Source of the DNA: Taxillus chinensis
Lineage: Eukaryota > Streptophyta > Magnoliopsida > Santalales > Loranthaceae
Direction of reading: 5' to 3'
Assembly: GCA_023512835.1 (NCBI GenBank)
Contig: CM042088.1
Location: 4,146,078 to 4,210,077 of the forward strand
Length of the DNA stretch: 64,000 nucleotides
Shown: one piece after another, positions 9,780-22,695 of the stretch
Numbering within the stretch: position 1 is the first letter of the stretch
Layout: each line of letters opens with the position of its first letter
The notes under the pieces: model-generated
What the model saw: the letters and a program-made list of their open reading frames with translations, nothing else
What the model was told of the DNA's origin: nothing
Databases searched by the model: none
Position numbers and translations under genes: made by a program

Positions 9780-9986
9780 TCATCGGGTTGATGCGTGTTG
9801 ATCCTCGGCATTAGTGTTATATAGTGTGGATTGGATGGACACGAACCAAGCGTTTTGGATGGTCCAGTCCTTTAAAGATGTATTCTCAGGCTTTTCCATG
9901 GAGTCTTTGTAGCTGGACCCATCTCCTGGATTGCAAAGCACGATTGAAGGGATCTCACATTTAATGTGGACTGGTTGGCCATATTT
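9780..9986 (-). pseudogene. Rep C-terminal fragment, right arm
   Basis: The minus strand from about 9986 shows the end of Rep: NPGDGSSYKD, then LKDWTIQNAWF, with a stop at 9782-9780. One tryptophan codon that is a stop in the left arm is intact here. Similarity to the left arm ends near 9986, which marks the right border of the viral DNA. Confidence 0.83.
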
Positions 9987-10500
9987 GGGCGATCTAGAAA
10001 ATGAGCTCCGTATCCTTCTTTCTTGAAAATGAGCTCGTTTTGTGTCCCAAGACTATATTGTGCACCCTTAAACCACTTTTATTACATTTTTTTTCGAAAA
10101 TAGGCTTTGGGAGCAAACATATGCAATATGTATATTAAAATTCTTAGAAAAGAAAGTAGAGTATGAAAATGATAACCTTGACTTTATCTGAGGTGTTGTT
10201 TTGAAAGTTAACCGTTATTTGTCCGTTTATCATCAATCGAAATGCGATTTTGGTCATAATTCCTCTGTTTCTTATCAGATTCGAACATGGTTAGTTTCAT
10301 TGGTTTTCAATTTTGATCCTTGTTTATCTAAGACCAGTTTTGTACCAATTTGAGGCCCTTGGAAGGAGTTTCCCATTAAACGCACCTTGGATTGATGGTC
10401 AAGATTTTTTATTAACCTATAAAATGTTAAATAAAAACAACATATATATAAAAGAAAATCAAATTTCAAAATATGTGTCTAACTTGGACAAAATGGGGTC
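9987..10500. other. Spacer between viral insertion and solo LTR
   Basis: AT-rich sequence without a recognisable gene. Short frames here have no family features. Confidence 0.5.
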
Positions 10501-12496
10501 TATCGCACCTTGAATTTCTAACCTGAGAAAACTGATTAGTGAATCCTCATGCTCGCACCTGAAGGAACAAGGAGTTAGTGATAACACGTATAAAGAGACT
10601 TTAGCACGGGTATCATCCCCACCTACAAATCATATCAAACAAACATGCTCATACTTAATAAATAGAAATTTCAGTTTAATCCACAACAACCAATACATAA
10701 ATCATTCCCCCTTGGGGTTAAACAAGTTATAACAATAAAATTCAAAGGAAAACAACAATAAAAAGACTACAATAGAATCTCTATCTCAGGTGAACCTCCT
10801 AGTTCCTGTATGCCCTTGAAACAACTAAGATAAATACACAACATGAGAGGTGAGCAACTATGGCTCAGTAAGGATTATGTCTCCCTAACTCATCCCAACT
10901 TATATACTTTATATGCAAAGTGTAGGCATATGCTTGTGTAATGTCACATGTAAATCACTAACTAAATAATATATATACTCATATTGTTTTAAAGTAAGTC
11001 TCTCAGGTAATTCCAAAAGATGCCCCTGAGGTACAATAACCTTTCTCGGGCTCTAAACAAATCCAACCTCTCAGGCATTATAGAGGTAGCCTCTTAGGCT
11101 TGTCATCAAGGTAGCCTCATAGCCAAAAGTCATTACTAGGTACAAGGGTTCAAACAATTATGACATCTCATGCATCTACCACACATAATAAAACAAATAA
11201 GACATAAACAACAATCATGGCATCGTATGCATATTTCAAACATGGCAAATCAATACAAGGCATACATGCAAAACAGACAAGCTAGACTTCTCAAATTCCC
11301 TCAAACTTATAGGCTCACAGTCTTAAATCTTCCCATTGAACTCTCCACAAAACCTTGGGACAAACCCTGAAGAAAAGACAAAAAAACAAGAAACAGACCT
11401 TGGTCAACTAAAGGCAGCCTTGTTCAGTCGACCACCTCTTATTCGATCACCTTAATCGATTAAACACATTAAAACTCGCCCTGTGAACCAAAACATCAGT
11501 CGACCAAGTTTCACTCAACCACTCTAATTGACCACACCTCAAAATCCCCCCTTTAGCTCAATCAAACCTTGAGCATTTAGGACGAGTCTCATATGACCAC
11601 CTTGGTCGATCAAAACCCAATATTGAACCGAAAACCCACCTGGTCGACCAAACTCTGGTTGAGTGAACCCTGCCCAACCTCAGTCAACCACTCTGATCGA
11701 CCATACCCCCTTAACATCACTTTGGTCGACCAAATCGGCGAAATGAACCAACACTTGTTAGTCGACCACACCCTTTTATCGACTACCCACACCGGATATC
11801 CTAACCAGTCGACCTAGTCGGCTAGAATTCTCCATTTTCGGTCCTTTTCACCAAAAAATTCGACTTTTCCTACCCCAAAATCATCAAAACTCATATCCAA
11901 ATGCCTTATAACATAGTTTACCCTCAATTTCTCAACCCTAAAAGCATTCAAATGTAAGAAAACCAAAGTTCGCTTATGGGTCTTGAACCAAATTCCATGA
12001 ATTTGCAGATAAATCCTTTATAATAGCAATAAAGGAAGAAACATAGATAAAGAGATTGAATCTTTACCCTCGAATTTGGTTGAATTTGAGATGGATATGC
12101 TTTCCCCTTTGCAAAACCCTAACCTCCTCTTACTCAAAGCTATCTTTCTCTCTCCCCAAGAATGCACATAGTAGCATGATGGTTTCTCTCCATATTTATC
12201 TCCTTATATACTTTCCTCAATTAAATTATTAAAATATTATAATTACTCTCACAAGATTCGACTCCAAATTGAGTTTAATTACTATTAAAATGTCTCTTTG
12301 ACGAGTACGTTACATCTAGATATTTTCATTATCAAAATATCAAAATTAGCATTTTGGGACTCCGACTCCAAATCGAGCTCACTCACAATGAACAATCTCC
12401 ATTGGACGCATACATTGTCGTACTGATATTCATATATTTCCTTATTCATTTTATCACATGACTAACTTCCAAAATTCCCAAATATGAATTATTACA
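10501..12496 (-). mobile_element. Old solo LTR of a Ty3-type retrotransposon
   Basis: The left end (from 10501) is a mutated version of the LTR end at 39605: TCGCACC for TCACGCC, followed by the same run of words (gaatttctaacctgag against gatttccaactcgag). The right end reads ATTATTACA at 12488-12496, resembling the GTCATTACA end of the 39605-42487 element. Flanking pentamers GGGTC (10496-10500) and GTGTC (12497-12501) look like a worn target duplication. Inside, the phrase around gctcagtaaggattatgtct recurs near 39975. Positions 11400-11830 repeat the motif GGTCGACCA several times. No internal coding region remains. Confidence 0.7.
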
Positions 12497-13190
12497 GTGT
12501 CTAAGGACTAGCCAAATCACTTGTTTATAAGTCCAAGAGAGTTTGAGATTGAGTATAAGATCGTTATATAATAAATCACTTGATTAAAAATAATAAAATT
12601 ATACATGACCAAATGCAACGTAGTATTCCCATGAGTTTGGTTGGATGATATTTTTGAAAACATAATTATTTTTAGAAACATTAAATTTGATGAATTTAAA
12701 ATTATTAATGAGTTATGAAAATTCATTTGATTCATAGTTTCTAAAACTAATTTTATTTTTAAAACAAATATAAAAAAACCAAAACCATCATCCATAATAA
12801 ATGAAATAATACAAAACCTATATTTCGTTAATTTTGATGGGGGCATGGATAACATTAATAGGGACTTCCCCAGTAATTGAGGAGGGCGTGTATTTTATTT
12901 TCATCCAAGAATAACATTGTCATTTATGAAATATATGACGATACATATGAAAATATTTATTTTTGTTGGAGGGCCCCCATATTTATATAATACGGTAGAT
13001 GTTATTAGACTTAAAAAAAAAAAGTGAACCCGCTGCGGCTGCTTCTTGCTCACACTTGACACGTCACCGCTCCCTCACTAATCTTAACTCTCGAAAGTGA
13101 AAAGTAGGTTTATTTTTTACTAGAATTTTAATTTTTTACCCGATGCAACAGCACAGCCGTTTAATCCGACCCTCACACAAACCGTGCTAT
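12497..13190. promoter_or_regulatory. Upstream region of the Mei2-like gene
   Basis: Spacer leading into the leader of the gene downstream. A TATATAA-type box lies at 12983-12990, about 200 bases before the CT-rich leader, and could be the promoter. No coding potential seen. Confidence 0.35.
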
Positions 13191-13199
13191 CTTCGCTCG

Positions 13200-13206
13200 C
13201 TCCCCC

Positions 13207-13242
<36 letters not shown>

Positions 13243-13483
13243 CTTTTTCTTTTCTTTTCTCTCTTCTCTCATTTTCTCGGTCTTGTCAAAGGGAACTGAA
13301 TTTCTCTCTCTAGAACAGCACCAGCTGAGCGACACGAACCCATCATATTCATCAAATCTCGTTCTCTCCCTTCGCCAGAGTTTCAAATCGTCCGCGAATT
13401 TGCGAGAAAAAAGATCAGAGAGAGAGAGAGAGAGAGGTGTAGAGCAGAATTGAAATCTGCTATCTGCACTCGAAACAGTGTGC

Positions 13484-13532
<49 letters not shown>

Positions 13533-13760
13533 GAGAGAGATGAGAGATGGCTTGCTTGCAATGTTGGGTGAATTAGCTTGGCATCGCGAATTTAGCTGTT
13601 CTCATACGCTACGGATGTGGCGATCCCTTCCTCCACCGCCCATGCCTTGCGCCGTACTTCATTCAATCTCTCTCCTACTCGAATTCCCTGCAAATCTCTC
13701 TATATTCACCTCCTAGAAACACAAATCGACGCAACAAGTGGAACGGGAATCGATCAGAAG
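13200..13760 (+). other. Probable 5' leader exon with CT, GA and GT microsatellites
   Basis: A CT run at about 13210-13237, a GA run at 13419-13436, a GT run at about 13480-13498 and a long GA run at 13498-13530 precede a candidate donor GTGTGA at 13761. Leaders of plant housekeeping genes commonly carry such CT/GA tracts. A TTC run lies at 13827-13845 in the following intron. The exact transcription start cannot be seen. Confidence 0.5.
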
Positions 13761-14603
13761 GTGTGATTCTCTCCTACGTACACTTATCATTCCCGATCTT
13801 TAATGAATTGCGTGCGGTTTCTTCTTCTTCTTCTTCTTCTTCTTTACGCTGAGATCGGTTTCGTGAAGTGTCTTCCGTTCTTCAAATTTGCTTAATTCCT
13901 GACTTTTCCTTGATGATATCCACAAGGACCACAAGTCATATGAAGAATTTCAATTTGAATACCTTCATCTTCATCTTCGGACCTTCTCTCTGTGATCTAT
14001 TGCTGCGCCTTTTGTTTCGTGTTTTATTTATTTATTTATTCATTCATGATCTGCCTGTAAATTTAAAACTCGTTCGTTTTACCATATAAAACCTTTGAAA
14101 ACTAGCCCGATGAAGTGGCATTCTGCTTTGAGGGAGCTGGCGAGCTGAAAAGTTGGAATTTTGAAATATCTTGTTTTAGTTTGTAGAATTCTACTGTTGA
14201 ATGAATGCCTGCCCGATCATGTGTCACTCACTCTCCGTCCCTAGCAACCGACTATTATGCGTGCCTGATCACGTGTCACTCTCTCTGCCCAGAAAATGAG
14301 GGCGAGCGAGAAAGTTCAAATTTTAAGCCTTGCACTTTAGTTTATTCCATTGGTACTCGACTGGTTGACTTAATGTATCAGTGGACAGTGGATGTATCTG
14401 CAATATCTCAATACGCTTTTGAAGTTTAATCATCTGCTGAGCTATTTGTTTCTGCATCAATGATGGAATTTCACGAGTCTATCATCATGCATTCTTTACC
14501 CAGCAAATCATGTGATATTTTAAAATGTTCTTTGATTACTTATTTTTAAAATTATGTTGTTTTCTACATGGCAGAGAGAAGTTAGATTTTGAAGTCCCAA
14601 ACC

Positions 14604-15447
14604 ATGCCGGACCATCATGGTTAGTGTGGATTACTATTATCTTTGTACTAGCTCCTCCTTTTACATTATATAAACTTCCTTGTTAGCAATTTTTTGTCTT
14701 TCAACTGGCTGATTAAAGCGTGGAGTTTTGGATAGAAATGTTTGGTGCATCATGATTTGATTTTGAGTTGCTTCATAGTCACTTAAATTATGATGGACAG
14801 TCACATGGAATATCTTATAATACAAATAGGATGCTACACATTGCATGTTCCTGTGCAATAGTAACAAAGATGGAGCAGAACAATGATTGTCTTTTGGGAA
14901 CAATGCTAAGGGTTAATTTGGGATACCAAATCAATATTTGTCAATGAGGCTGAAACCAAAAGGCCTCTTGGATCCCTGGCCTATATATATTTACTGCTGG
15001 GGCATAGGGTACTTGTCTGCTCAAAAAGCATAGCAGGCAAAGGATCCTGGGTCTATGCAAAGTAAGAGCATTGTAGAAAAACAAGGTTTATCACCTATAA
15101 CCTTGTGATATTGCACCGTTGGCCAACAACGTACTATGATCAACTACCCCATCCCACACATAGGAATAACCAAGTCACTATATTTGGAAGTATTGTAAAA
15201 CTTGTATTGGCCTAATAATATCATCATCCCATATGATTGTTATTTCTAGGGAAACATATGAATCCTTTCCTTTTTTTAGCTCAAGAAGGCCATAACATGA
15301 TTGCTAAATCACAAATCAAATGGCCTTTTTTTGAATCTGGAATTGTATCTGGAATTGTATCGTTTAGTAACAAAGTCAAAACTAGTTTTATTTAAAATAT
15401 TTTTGGAGATAAGGAAAACATGCTTTTTGGGGTCGTTTACCATTCTG

Positions 15448-15490
<43 letters not shown>

Positions 15491-18400
15491 GTGATGATAA
15501 CTTTTGTCAATACTTTACAAAATGATGCATAAAGGTGAATAGCATTACCGCTCTGCCAATGTTTTCATTTTGCAGAAACAGAAGGAATTGTTAGAGTGCC
15601 TGGTAGCATGGTGGCTACATCACCCTCTGAGAAGGTTCTCCCTATTGGATCACGAGCAATAGATTGCTTGGAGCTTCAACAATTTTATGTAGCTGGAGAT
15701 AAGATACAGAAGGTTGAAATTGACACAAGAGAGGGAACTGATGAACTTTTTAATACATCATTTGAATTTATTGACCGGAATTCAAAAACGGGGTCAAATT
15801 TTCAGTTTCAGCTGCCATCTTGTGGCATGGATAGAAACAAGATTGATATTAACAGTACCCAATATGAAAGCAGCCTATTCTCAAGTTCATTCTCTGAGAT
15901 ATTTAATAAAAAGTGTAAGTTTCTCTATTGATGCATCAACCAGAACTCCAATTGATACCCTAATACTCTAACTTTCATCATATTGTAATAATTTGTAATC
16001 TTTCCGCAGGGGCCAGGCTGCCAGGGCATCCCCCTGGTTTGGGGCCTGGTCAGGAGGTGTGGGAGTTCTGGGTTATAAAAATATATATATATATATATAT
16101 ATATAATCCTGCCAGATACATATAACAAAAGGGCTCTACTTCTGTAGAAGTTGTTTTACCGTACATTAGCAAAAAAAAAAAAAAAACTTATTGAAGTATC
16201 TCATAGCTGCCAAGATGTAACTTAACGAATTTCCGGACTTTAATTTATTATTAGTTATTTAATTAAATATCTGCAAGTTATCTTCTTATTTCATATAATG
16301 TTTTTGTTGGCATCAATTGATTGCACAACTGCAGCAGGTAAAATTACTTATAGACTGTGGGTTTTCGCATTTGATTTTGAATTTGTGAGCAAAATTATTC
16401 AACATACTAACTTCTGGCTATGAACTCCCATGGCAATTTTCACTGTTTCAGTATTTTTTTGTGCAGTAAGATTTCCACTGAATGACTCTCACTTCCATAA
16501 ACCTGTTAATACTGTTGTTGCGTCCTGCGATGAAGATGCGGAACCATTCAAATCTGTCAAAGAATCAGAAATACAGAATATTGGAAATTTTCTCCCCGAT
16601 GAAGATGATCTTCTCTCTGGAATGATTGATGAGCTAGGGTTTACTGCCAATGTTAATAATGGTGATGACATTGAAGATGTTGACCTATTTAGCAGTGGTG
16701 GAGGATTGGAACTAGAAGGCCAAGAAATATCTGATTCTTCTGGGAGAATCTCCACTGGCCAAGTGGCTTCTAAGGGCTCAGCTATTGCTGAACACCCTTC
16801 CAGAACACTTTTGGTTAGTAATATTAATAGCAGCGTTGAAGATGCTGAATTGAGGTCTCTTTTTGAGGTACATTTTATATATTGTGGGTTGCTTTGTTCT
16901 TGTTAGGAATGGCCATAAACAAGAGATATTAGGAACAATCACAAACAATTAATATTTACTTCCTTTTTTTCCTTTGAAAGATTGATTGACATTTCTATTT
17001 AATCCGCTCAGCAATTTGGAGATATCTGGACACTCTTTACAGCTTGCAAGCATCAAGGATTTGTCATGATTTCATATTATGATATCAGAGCTGCTAGGAT
17101 TGCAATCAGAGCACTTCAAAATAAGCCTCTAAGACAAACAAAACTTGACTTAAAGTATTCGGTGCCAAAGGTGCATGAATTTCAATTTCTCAACCTTGTC
17201 ATTTATTTTTTCCTGTTGTATTTTTGATTAATCAAATGATTTCCCCATTTTTCACAACTTTGCATCACTTATTTTTTGAATGATCTTGCTCCATCACATT
17301 TTGACATATTTGTTTTATTTAGGATAATCCATCCGAGAATGACATTTATGAGGGTACCATTGGTGTATTCAACCTTGATTCTTCTGTTTCAAATGATGAT
17401 ATTCACGAAATTTTTGGCTTTCACGGAGAAATTAAAGAAGTATGTCATTTTTCATTGTGTGCATTTCTATTCGGTGATTTCAGTGATTCGTAAATGTGAT
17501 TATGTGATTTACCCAATTATATGTACTGAGCATTGCAAATTATATAGTTCTGTGTGCATTGATGGCAGATTCGTGATACTCCAAATAGGCATCACAAATG
17601 CATAGAGTTTTATGATGTTAGAGCTGCAGAAATGGCCCTGCATGCGTTAAACAGAAAAGAAATTGCTGGGAAGCAGATCAAACTTGAAGCAAGCAAGCCA
17701 GCAGGTGTAAGATGGTAATGCTATTGATAAATGCCCATTCTACTTCCTGCATTGTTCTTATTAATGTAAATATGATTCTTATTGAGATTAGAAGCCCCTT
17801 TTTTTTTCCACATTTTGCATGGAATATGCAAGCCAAAAGATTACAGACCCACAGTTTCCCATTTTAGAACCTCAGTATAATGTTTCTGGCCTGGATCTTG
17901 GTGAGTCATGCTCTCATAATATTGTGCGATGGCCTCAAAAAGTAACACTTGGGAATAGACCTCAGTTGTAATTTACATTCATAGGCAATTGTGCACATAA
18001 AAAAAGAAAAATATCTAACTGCGTGAAAGCTGTAAATATAATTCTAACAAGAGTGTTGCTTTTTGCCACAGTTTTTTGTGAAGTGATATTATTTTATTCA
18101 ACCATGTTGCTCTGCTGTTGACCAAAAATAATGTTTGGTGTCTTTCTTTTTCCTGTGATCCCCGAATTTATTAACATATATTTCTGTATCCAGTTTAATG
18201 CAAAAGGTTTGTTCAGAGCTGGAGCAAGGTGGATCCAGTATAAGTCGAAGCTATGATGCCAACTCCTCAAATTGCATGGGTATGTATGTGGCTATAGGAT
18301 TGCCTGCAAAATAACTGAGTTCTAGCAATCCTTTTTTTAGAAGATGTGTTTTCCATGTCCTTACATGACATTTTTACAGCATCTGTAACTCCTGGAGTTA

Positions 18401-21400
18401 TCATTTCTCACTTTCCGGATAATCAGTCTAGCCAGGGATTACATTCTGCAAATCAAGTACCCGTTGATCCTTATTTTGAAAATGCCATCAGCCATGGGAG
18501 CTTAAGTGTTCCAAACACATTGCAGTTTCCAGTAAGAAGGGCTACTGTTGGCAACAAATATGGGCTTATTGAGCCCAGGAACCCTCTTGAGCAACTGAAA
18601 TTTGGCGGTCAATGCATTCCAAATTCTTATCCGCATTCCCTTTCTGACTGTCAGAATAATCCCATTCTGGATAACTCCTTGTGCACAGATGAGGACTTGG
18701 GTAGCAATCTTCATGCCAAAAAAACTGTAGGAGATAACAGATGCATTAGCACAATGGCTTCAAATGGGCGGCCAATGGAACTTAATGGAGGGGGTGAGTT
18801 CTCTGTGTTGGTGCAACTTTTAGTTTTGATGTGTTTTTATCTCATAATAGGAAAGAAATCAATTCTACAAGCATCTTACTCTCCAATTTGCGCAATCATT
18901 GATGATTCTATTAAATGCACACATTCTCTAATTTGTGTGATAAATTTTCTTTCCGAGGGACTAGGGGAAAAGTCAAATGTTGTTCTCTGAATTGAAAAAT
19001 TTCATGACTGGTACTAATTTATACCAGTGCAACCTCAACAATGGGATGTTTAAACATTTTTTAAATGATGTCTTCTGGTTTTTATTTTTGTTTTATTATG
19101 GTGCATATCTTTCTTTCCAAGACATTTGAAAATGAAGCAGATATAAATTTACTTCACAAGCTGATTGAAAAGGAGTATTGGATCAGGGAACAAATTTATT
19201 TTACGAAAACTTCTGTAACTATTCATTGAAAATCAAGTTCAAAATATTTAGGTAATGTGTCGTTTAGAAACATATACTCTGTCAGACAGACAACAGTGTC
19301 TTACAGAGGGTGTACAGAAGCTCACATTTTGTGCACTAAAACAGCGCTTTGCAAATCCCGTGAGATTGGATCAAATAATGAGGTTTCATGCAAAATATGA
19401 AGCTTGAAAACTTATCTAAAAGCTGCCACATTGTTTCCAAGACTCAAAATTAACTCTTGATTAAAAATGCATAATTTTAAATATATTATTAATTACCTTA
19501 CACAGAAAAATATAACTTGCTTTAGTTGTTGAAAGAAATTACTTGTGGAATTTGTTGCATGTAAATATTGAGCTAATGTTCTTTTTCATATCATTAAAAT
19601 GTAATGAAGTATGCCTTGTTCAATATACGGAATGAGATTCAAATCTTTTGTTGTTTTCTTGAAAATCTCTCTCCAGTCCATGGCTGTTTTGGAAATTTGA
19701 GCTGTTCCCCAAGTGGACATCATTGTAAGTGGAGAAATTCCAGTCCATATCAGCATCGTCTTCCAAGATCCTTGAATTGGCCAAATTCACCAACGTTTGT
19801 CAATGACATTCATGCTCGCCACCCTACTCAATTGACTGGATTTCCTGTGGCCCCACCACATATGATGAATATGGTTTCACCTGCACACCAGCACCACATA
19901 GGATCTGCTCCAGCTGTTAATCCCTCCATTTGGGACAGCCGACAGGCTTATGCTGGAGATTCTCCCAAAGCCTCTGGTTTTCACTTAGGTTCTCGAGGGG
20001 GACTTGGTTTTTCCATTGGTTCTCCATTGCTACACCCAGAAATCGTTCCACACAATATTTTTTCCCATGTTAATGTGAATTGCATAAATATATCTCCAAA
20101 TGCTGGGTTGCACACTCAACAGAATATGTGCGGCATTTTTCCCGGAACGAGCCCAATCATGGCAGTACCAACTTCATATGATTCTTCCAGCGAACGTTCA
20201 AGGAGCTTCTCGCAGCGTAGAAATGAGGTTGCTTCCAATTACTCTGATAAGAAACAATATGAATTGGATATTGGCCGGATATTGCATGGAGAAGATAGCC
20301 GAACAACATTAATGTTAAAGAACATTCCAAACAAGTATGTGAATGATCTTCTTTCCATTCTCATGTTTTTTGTATATCTTATATCATTAAAATTATAATT
20401 CCAAATATTAATAATTTTTTCCTGCCTAAAGAGTACTTCAATGTTTTAATTTTGTTTCGTAGTTATTTAGGTTGAACCTAAAAAGCTTAAAAATAGCTAC
20501 ACTTTGTGGAATTACTTAAATAATATATTAGATTGTCATTGATTGAAGGAGAAAAATAGTGGTAGTCTAAATCACAAATTTTGAAGGACCAGAAAGCCCA
20601 CAATAATTTATTGAATAAATAAATTGTGTTTTGTAGAAAACTAGAAAAATTATGTGTTGTCTTGGTCCTAGGCATCTTAGAGTCTCTTTGGTAGTACTAC
20701 TACTTTTTTCTTTCCAATAACTGATGTTGTACCCGTACCAGTATGTTTAGAGTTTGGTAAAAGGTTTGAAAAGAAATGCAATTGTTTTCACTAATTATTT
20801 AAAGACAGTTTGGTAAAAGAGTGACAAATATCCAAGTTAATTTCTTGCAATAAAATCTCTTAAATTCATGCATACGACGTTTAAAAAATGTGTACACAAC
20901 AATACACTTTTTTTAAAGCAATAACTGTAAAAAATTAATTACCAAAACTTTTATGTGGGAAAAAAAATCTGAAAATGAAATTCTTGAAACAGTCATTTTT
21001 CATTGTCATTACAGACTTGAAGCTATTTTTACCCGTCTAGATCGGTTGCTAAAAGGCTGTTAAATTACTCATTTATGGTTGACAAGTAATTGTAGGATGC
21101 TCTACTGGGCTGCTTATGCATTTTGCATTTTTTGTATTTCAAACGTGTATTTTCTTTTTCTTTTTTTGGTTTGCTTGTCATAATTTTGGTTGAATTTAAC
21201 CATTAAATCAGGTATACTTCAAAAATGCTTCTAGCTGCCATTGATGAACAACATCGTGGAACCTACGATTTTATTTATTTGCCAATTGATTTTAAGGTAA
21301 AAGTATTTTGGTGGATCAAGTTAAAATTTTGGGCTATTACATAGTTTTCCTAACTACATTTTATGCAGAACAAATGCAATGTAGGCTACGCATTCATCAA

Positions 21401-22695
21401 CATGATTGATCCTCTTCAAATTGTTCCATTCCATCAGGTCTGACCGTGGACTGTAATGCTTCTGTGCAATTTATCGCCTTAGGCTAAAGATCAAGTTCTG
21501 TATTTTGTCATTACAAGTTTTTTAAATATCCCCTGTTGATACAATATTGAAAAATCTTGTATGATTTTTTGTAAAAAACCCTTTTCAGACCTTCAATGGC
21601 AAGAAATGGGAGAAGTTTAATAGTGAAAAGGTTGCAACTCTTGCTTATGCTCGAATTCAAGGAAAAGCTGCCCTTATTTCCCATTTCCAGAACTCAAGTT
21701 TGATGAACGAGGATAAGCGTTGCCGTCCCATTCTCTTTCATACCGATGGTCCAAATGCAGGAGATCAGGTACAGTATCATGATATGCTGTAGTCTTCCGT
21801 TGATGTATATTTTCATTCATAGCTTCCATTGTATCTGGCCCCTTCGAATATGAAAGCTTTATAGTTTATTATTTTCAAGGGTATTATGCTGTTAAGTTGT
21901 TTGTCTATAGATTTTGTCTTGCATGTAAAGGAGATTAGGGCATACCTTTACTAATTATCATCTCCCTTTTTTCCCTTGTGATTTTGGAGTTAATAATATA
22001 TTATTCCTTCAATTTTGCTTCCTCAACAAAGGTGTTAGAAAAAGGTTTTAACAGTGAGTAGGTTTGAGCCAATTTTGAATCCTTAGTTTTCAGTTTTAGA
22101 AGTCACCGGCAGCTGAAGACTGGAGGCAGAAAATTCACATTGTCAATGCTGAAAACCGTATAAAGTAGTGTTTGGCATGGGTAAACTTGAAGAGGCATCT
22201 TATATTTCCTTTGTTTGGTCGTTGGGAAGAAAAGAAGACTGCCTGGTCAATGTGAAACAACGTCAGATGACATACATTGTGGAGCATCATTAGGAATCCC
22301 ATATGCTATACAAAGCAAGAATGATTTAAGATGGTGATTTTGCATTGCATTGTGAATGAATTTTTGTGTGGGAGTAATTTTCACAACTGCGATTTTCCAT
22401 ACGCTTGGATGCTATTTCTTATTGGTTGGGCTTTTGGGCATTGGAAAGATTTCAGATCCACCCTTCTCACTTGAGCTATTTCTGGTATTTGGCTAAAGTG
22501 TGCAAGTATCATTGAAATATTTTATTGTTTCTGTAGGAGCCGTTCCCGATTGGAAGCCATATCCGGTCAAGACCTGGTAAGCCTCGAAATTTTGGCAATG
22601 AGAACCACTACCTAGGAAACACATCTTCTCCAAATGGCGATGAATCTTCCAATGGAACAGACGCTACAGTAGATTCTACGAAGAACTCGGGTTGA
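14604..22695 (+). CDS. Mei2-like RNA-binding protein (AML type), 13 coding exons
   Basis: Plant Mei2-like proteins are nuclear RNA-binding regulators of meiosis and vegetative growth. Exons by GT/AG borders: 14604-14619 (coding part of an exon starting at 14575), 15576-15914, 16467-16867, 17012-17170, 17323-17439, 17569-17714, 18194-18279, 18380-18793, 19677-20334, 21212-21296, 21369-21437, 21589-21768, 22537-22695. They sum to 2829 bases, 942 codons plus stop, and phase is kept at every junction. RRM1 is at about residues 230-305 (TLLVSNINSS, GFVMISYYD), RRM2 at about 315-390 (TIGVFNLDSS) and the diagnostic C-terminal Mei2 RRM3 at about 765-890 (TTLMLKNIPNKYTSKMLL, GYAFINM). The acidic N-terminus carries NFLPDEDDLLSG. 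The start was chosen because MPDHH joins in phase to the next exon. The exon 8/9 borders are the least certain. Confidence 0.92.
15451..15491. repeat. ATT microsatellite in intron
   Basis: About 13 tandem ATT units in the intron after the start-codon exon of the Mei2-like gene. An AT run at 16079-16105 and a poly-A run near 16170-16185 lie in the next intron. Confidence 0.9.

Larger units (their letters stand above)
3427..9986. other. Endogenous geminivirus-like insertion (rearranged, non-functional)
   Basis: The block carries degraded relatives of all main geminivirus functions: Rep, REn, coat protein, a begomovirus BC1-type movement protein, a small virion-sense protein, and an intergenic region with the nonanucleotide. 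Complementary-sense and virion-sense genes diverge from the intergenic region at 6723-7200, as in free geminiviruses. Every gene has stop codons, frameshifts or lost starts, so this is a genomic fossil. The left part (3440-5834) is an inverted, internally deleted second copy of 7201-9986. It ends within Rep on both the left (3427) and the right (about 9986). Host-like sequence lies on both sides. I saw no clear target duplication. Confidence 0.9.
7198..9986. repeat. Right arm of large inverted repeat of viral DNA
   Basis: This is the partner of 3440-5834 in opposite orientation. It is the more complete arm: it keeps the coat protein C-terminus and the movement protein N-terminus that the left arm has lost. 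It ends inside the Rep C-terminus at about 9986, after which the sequence is no longer viral. Confidence 0.9.
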
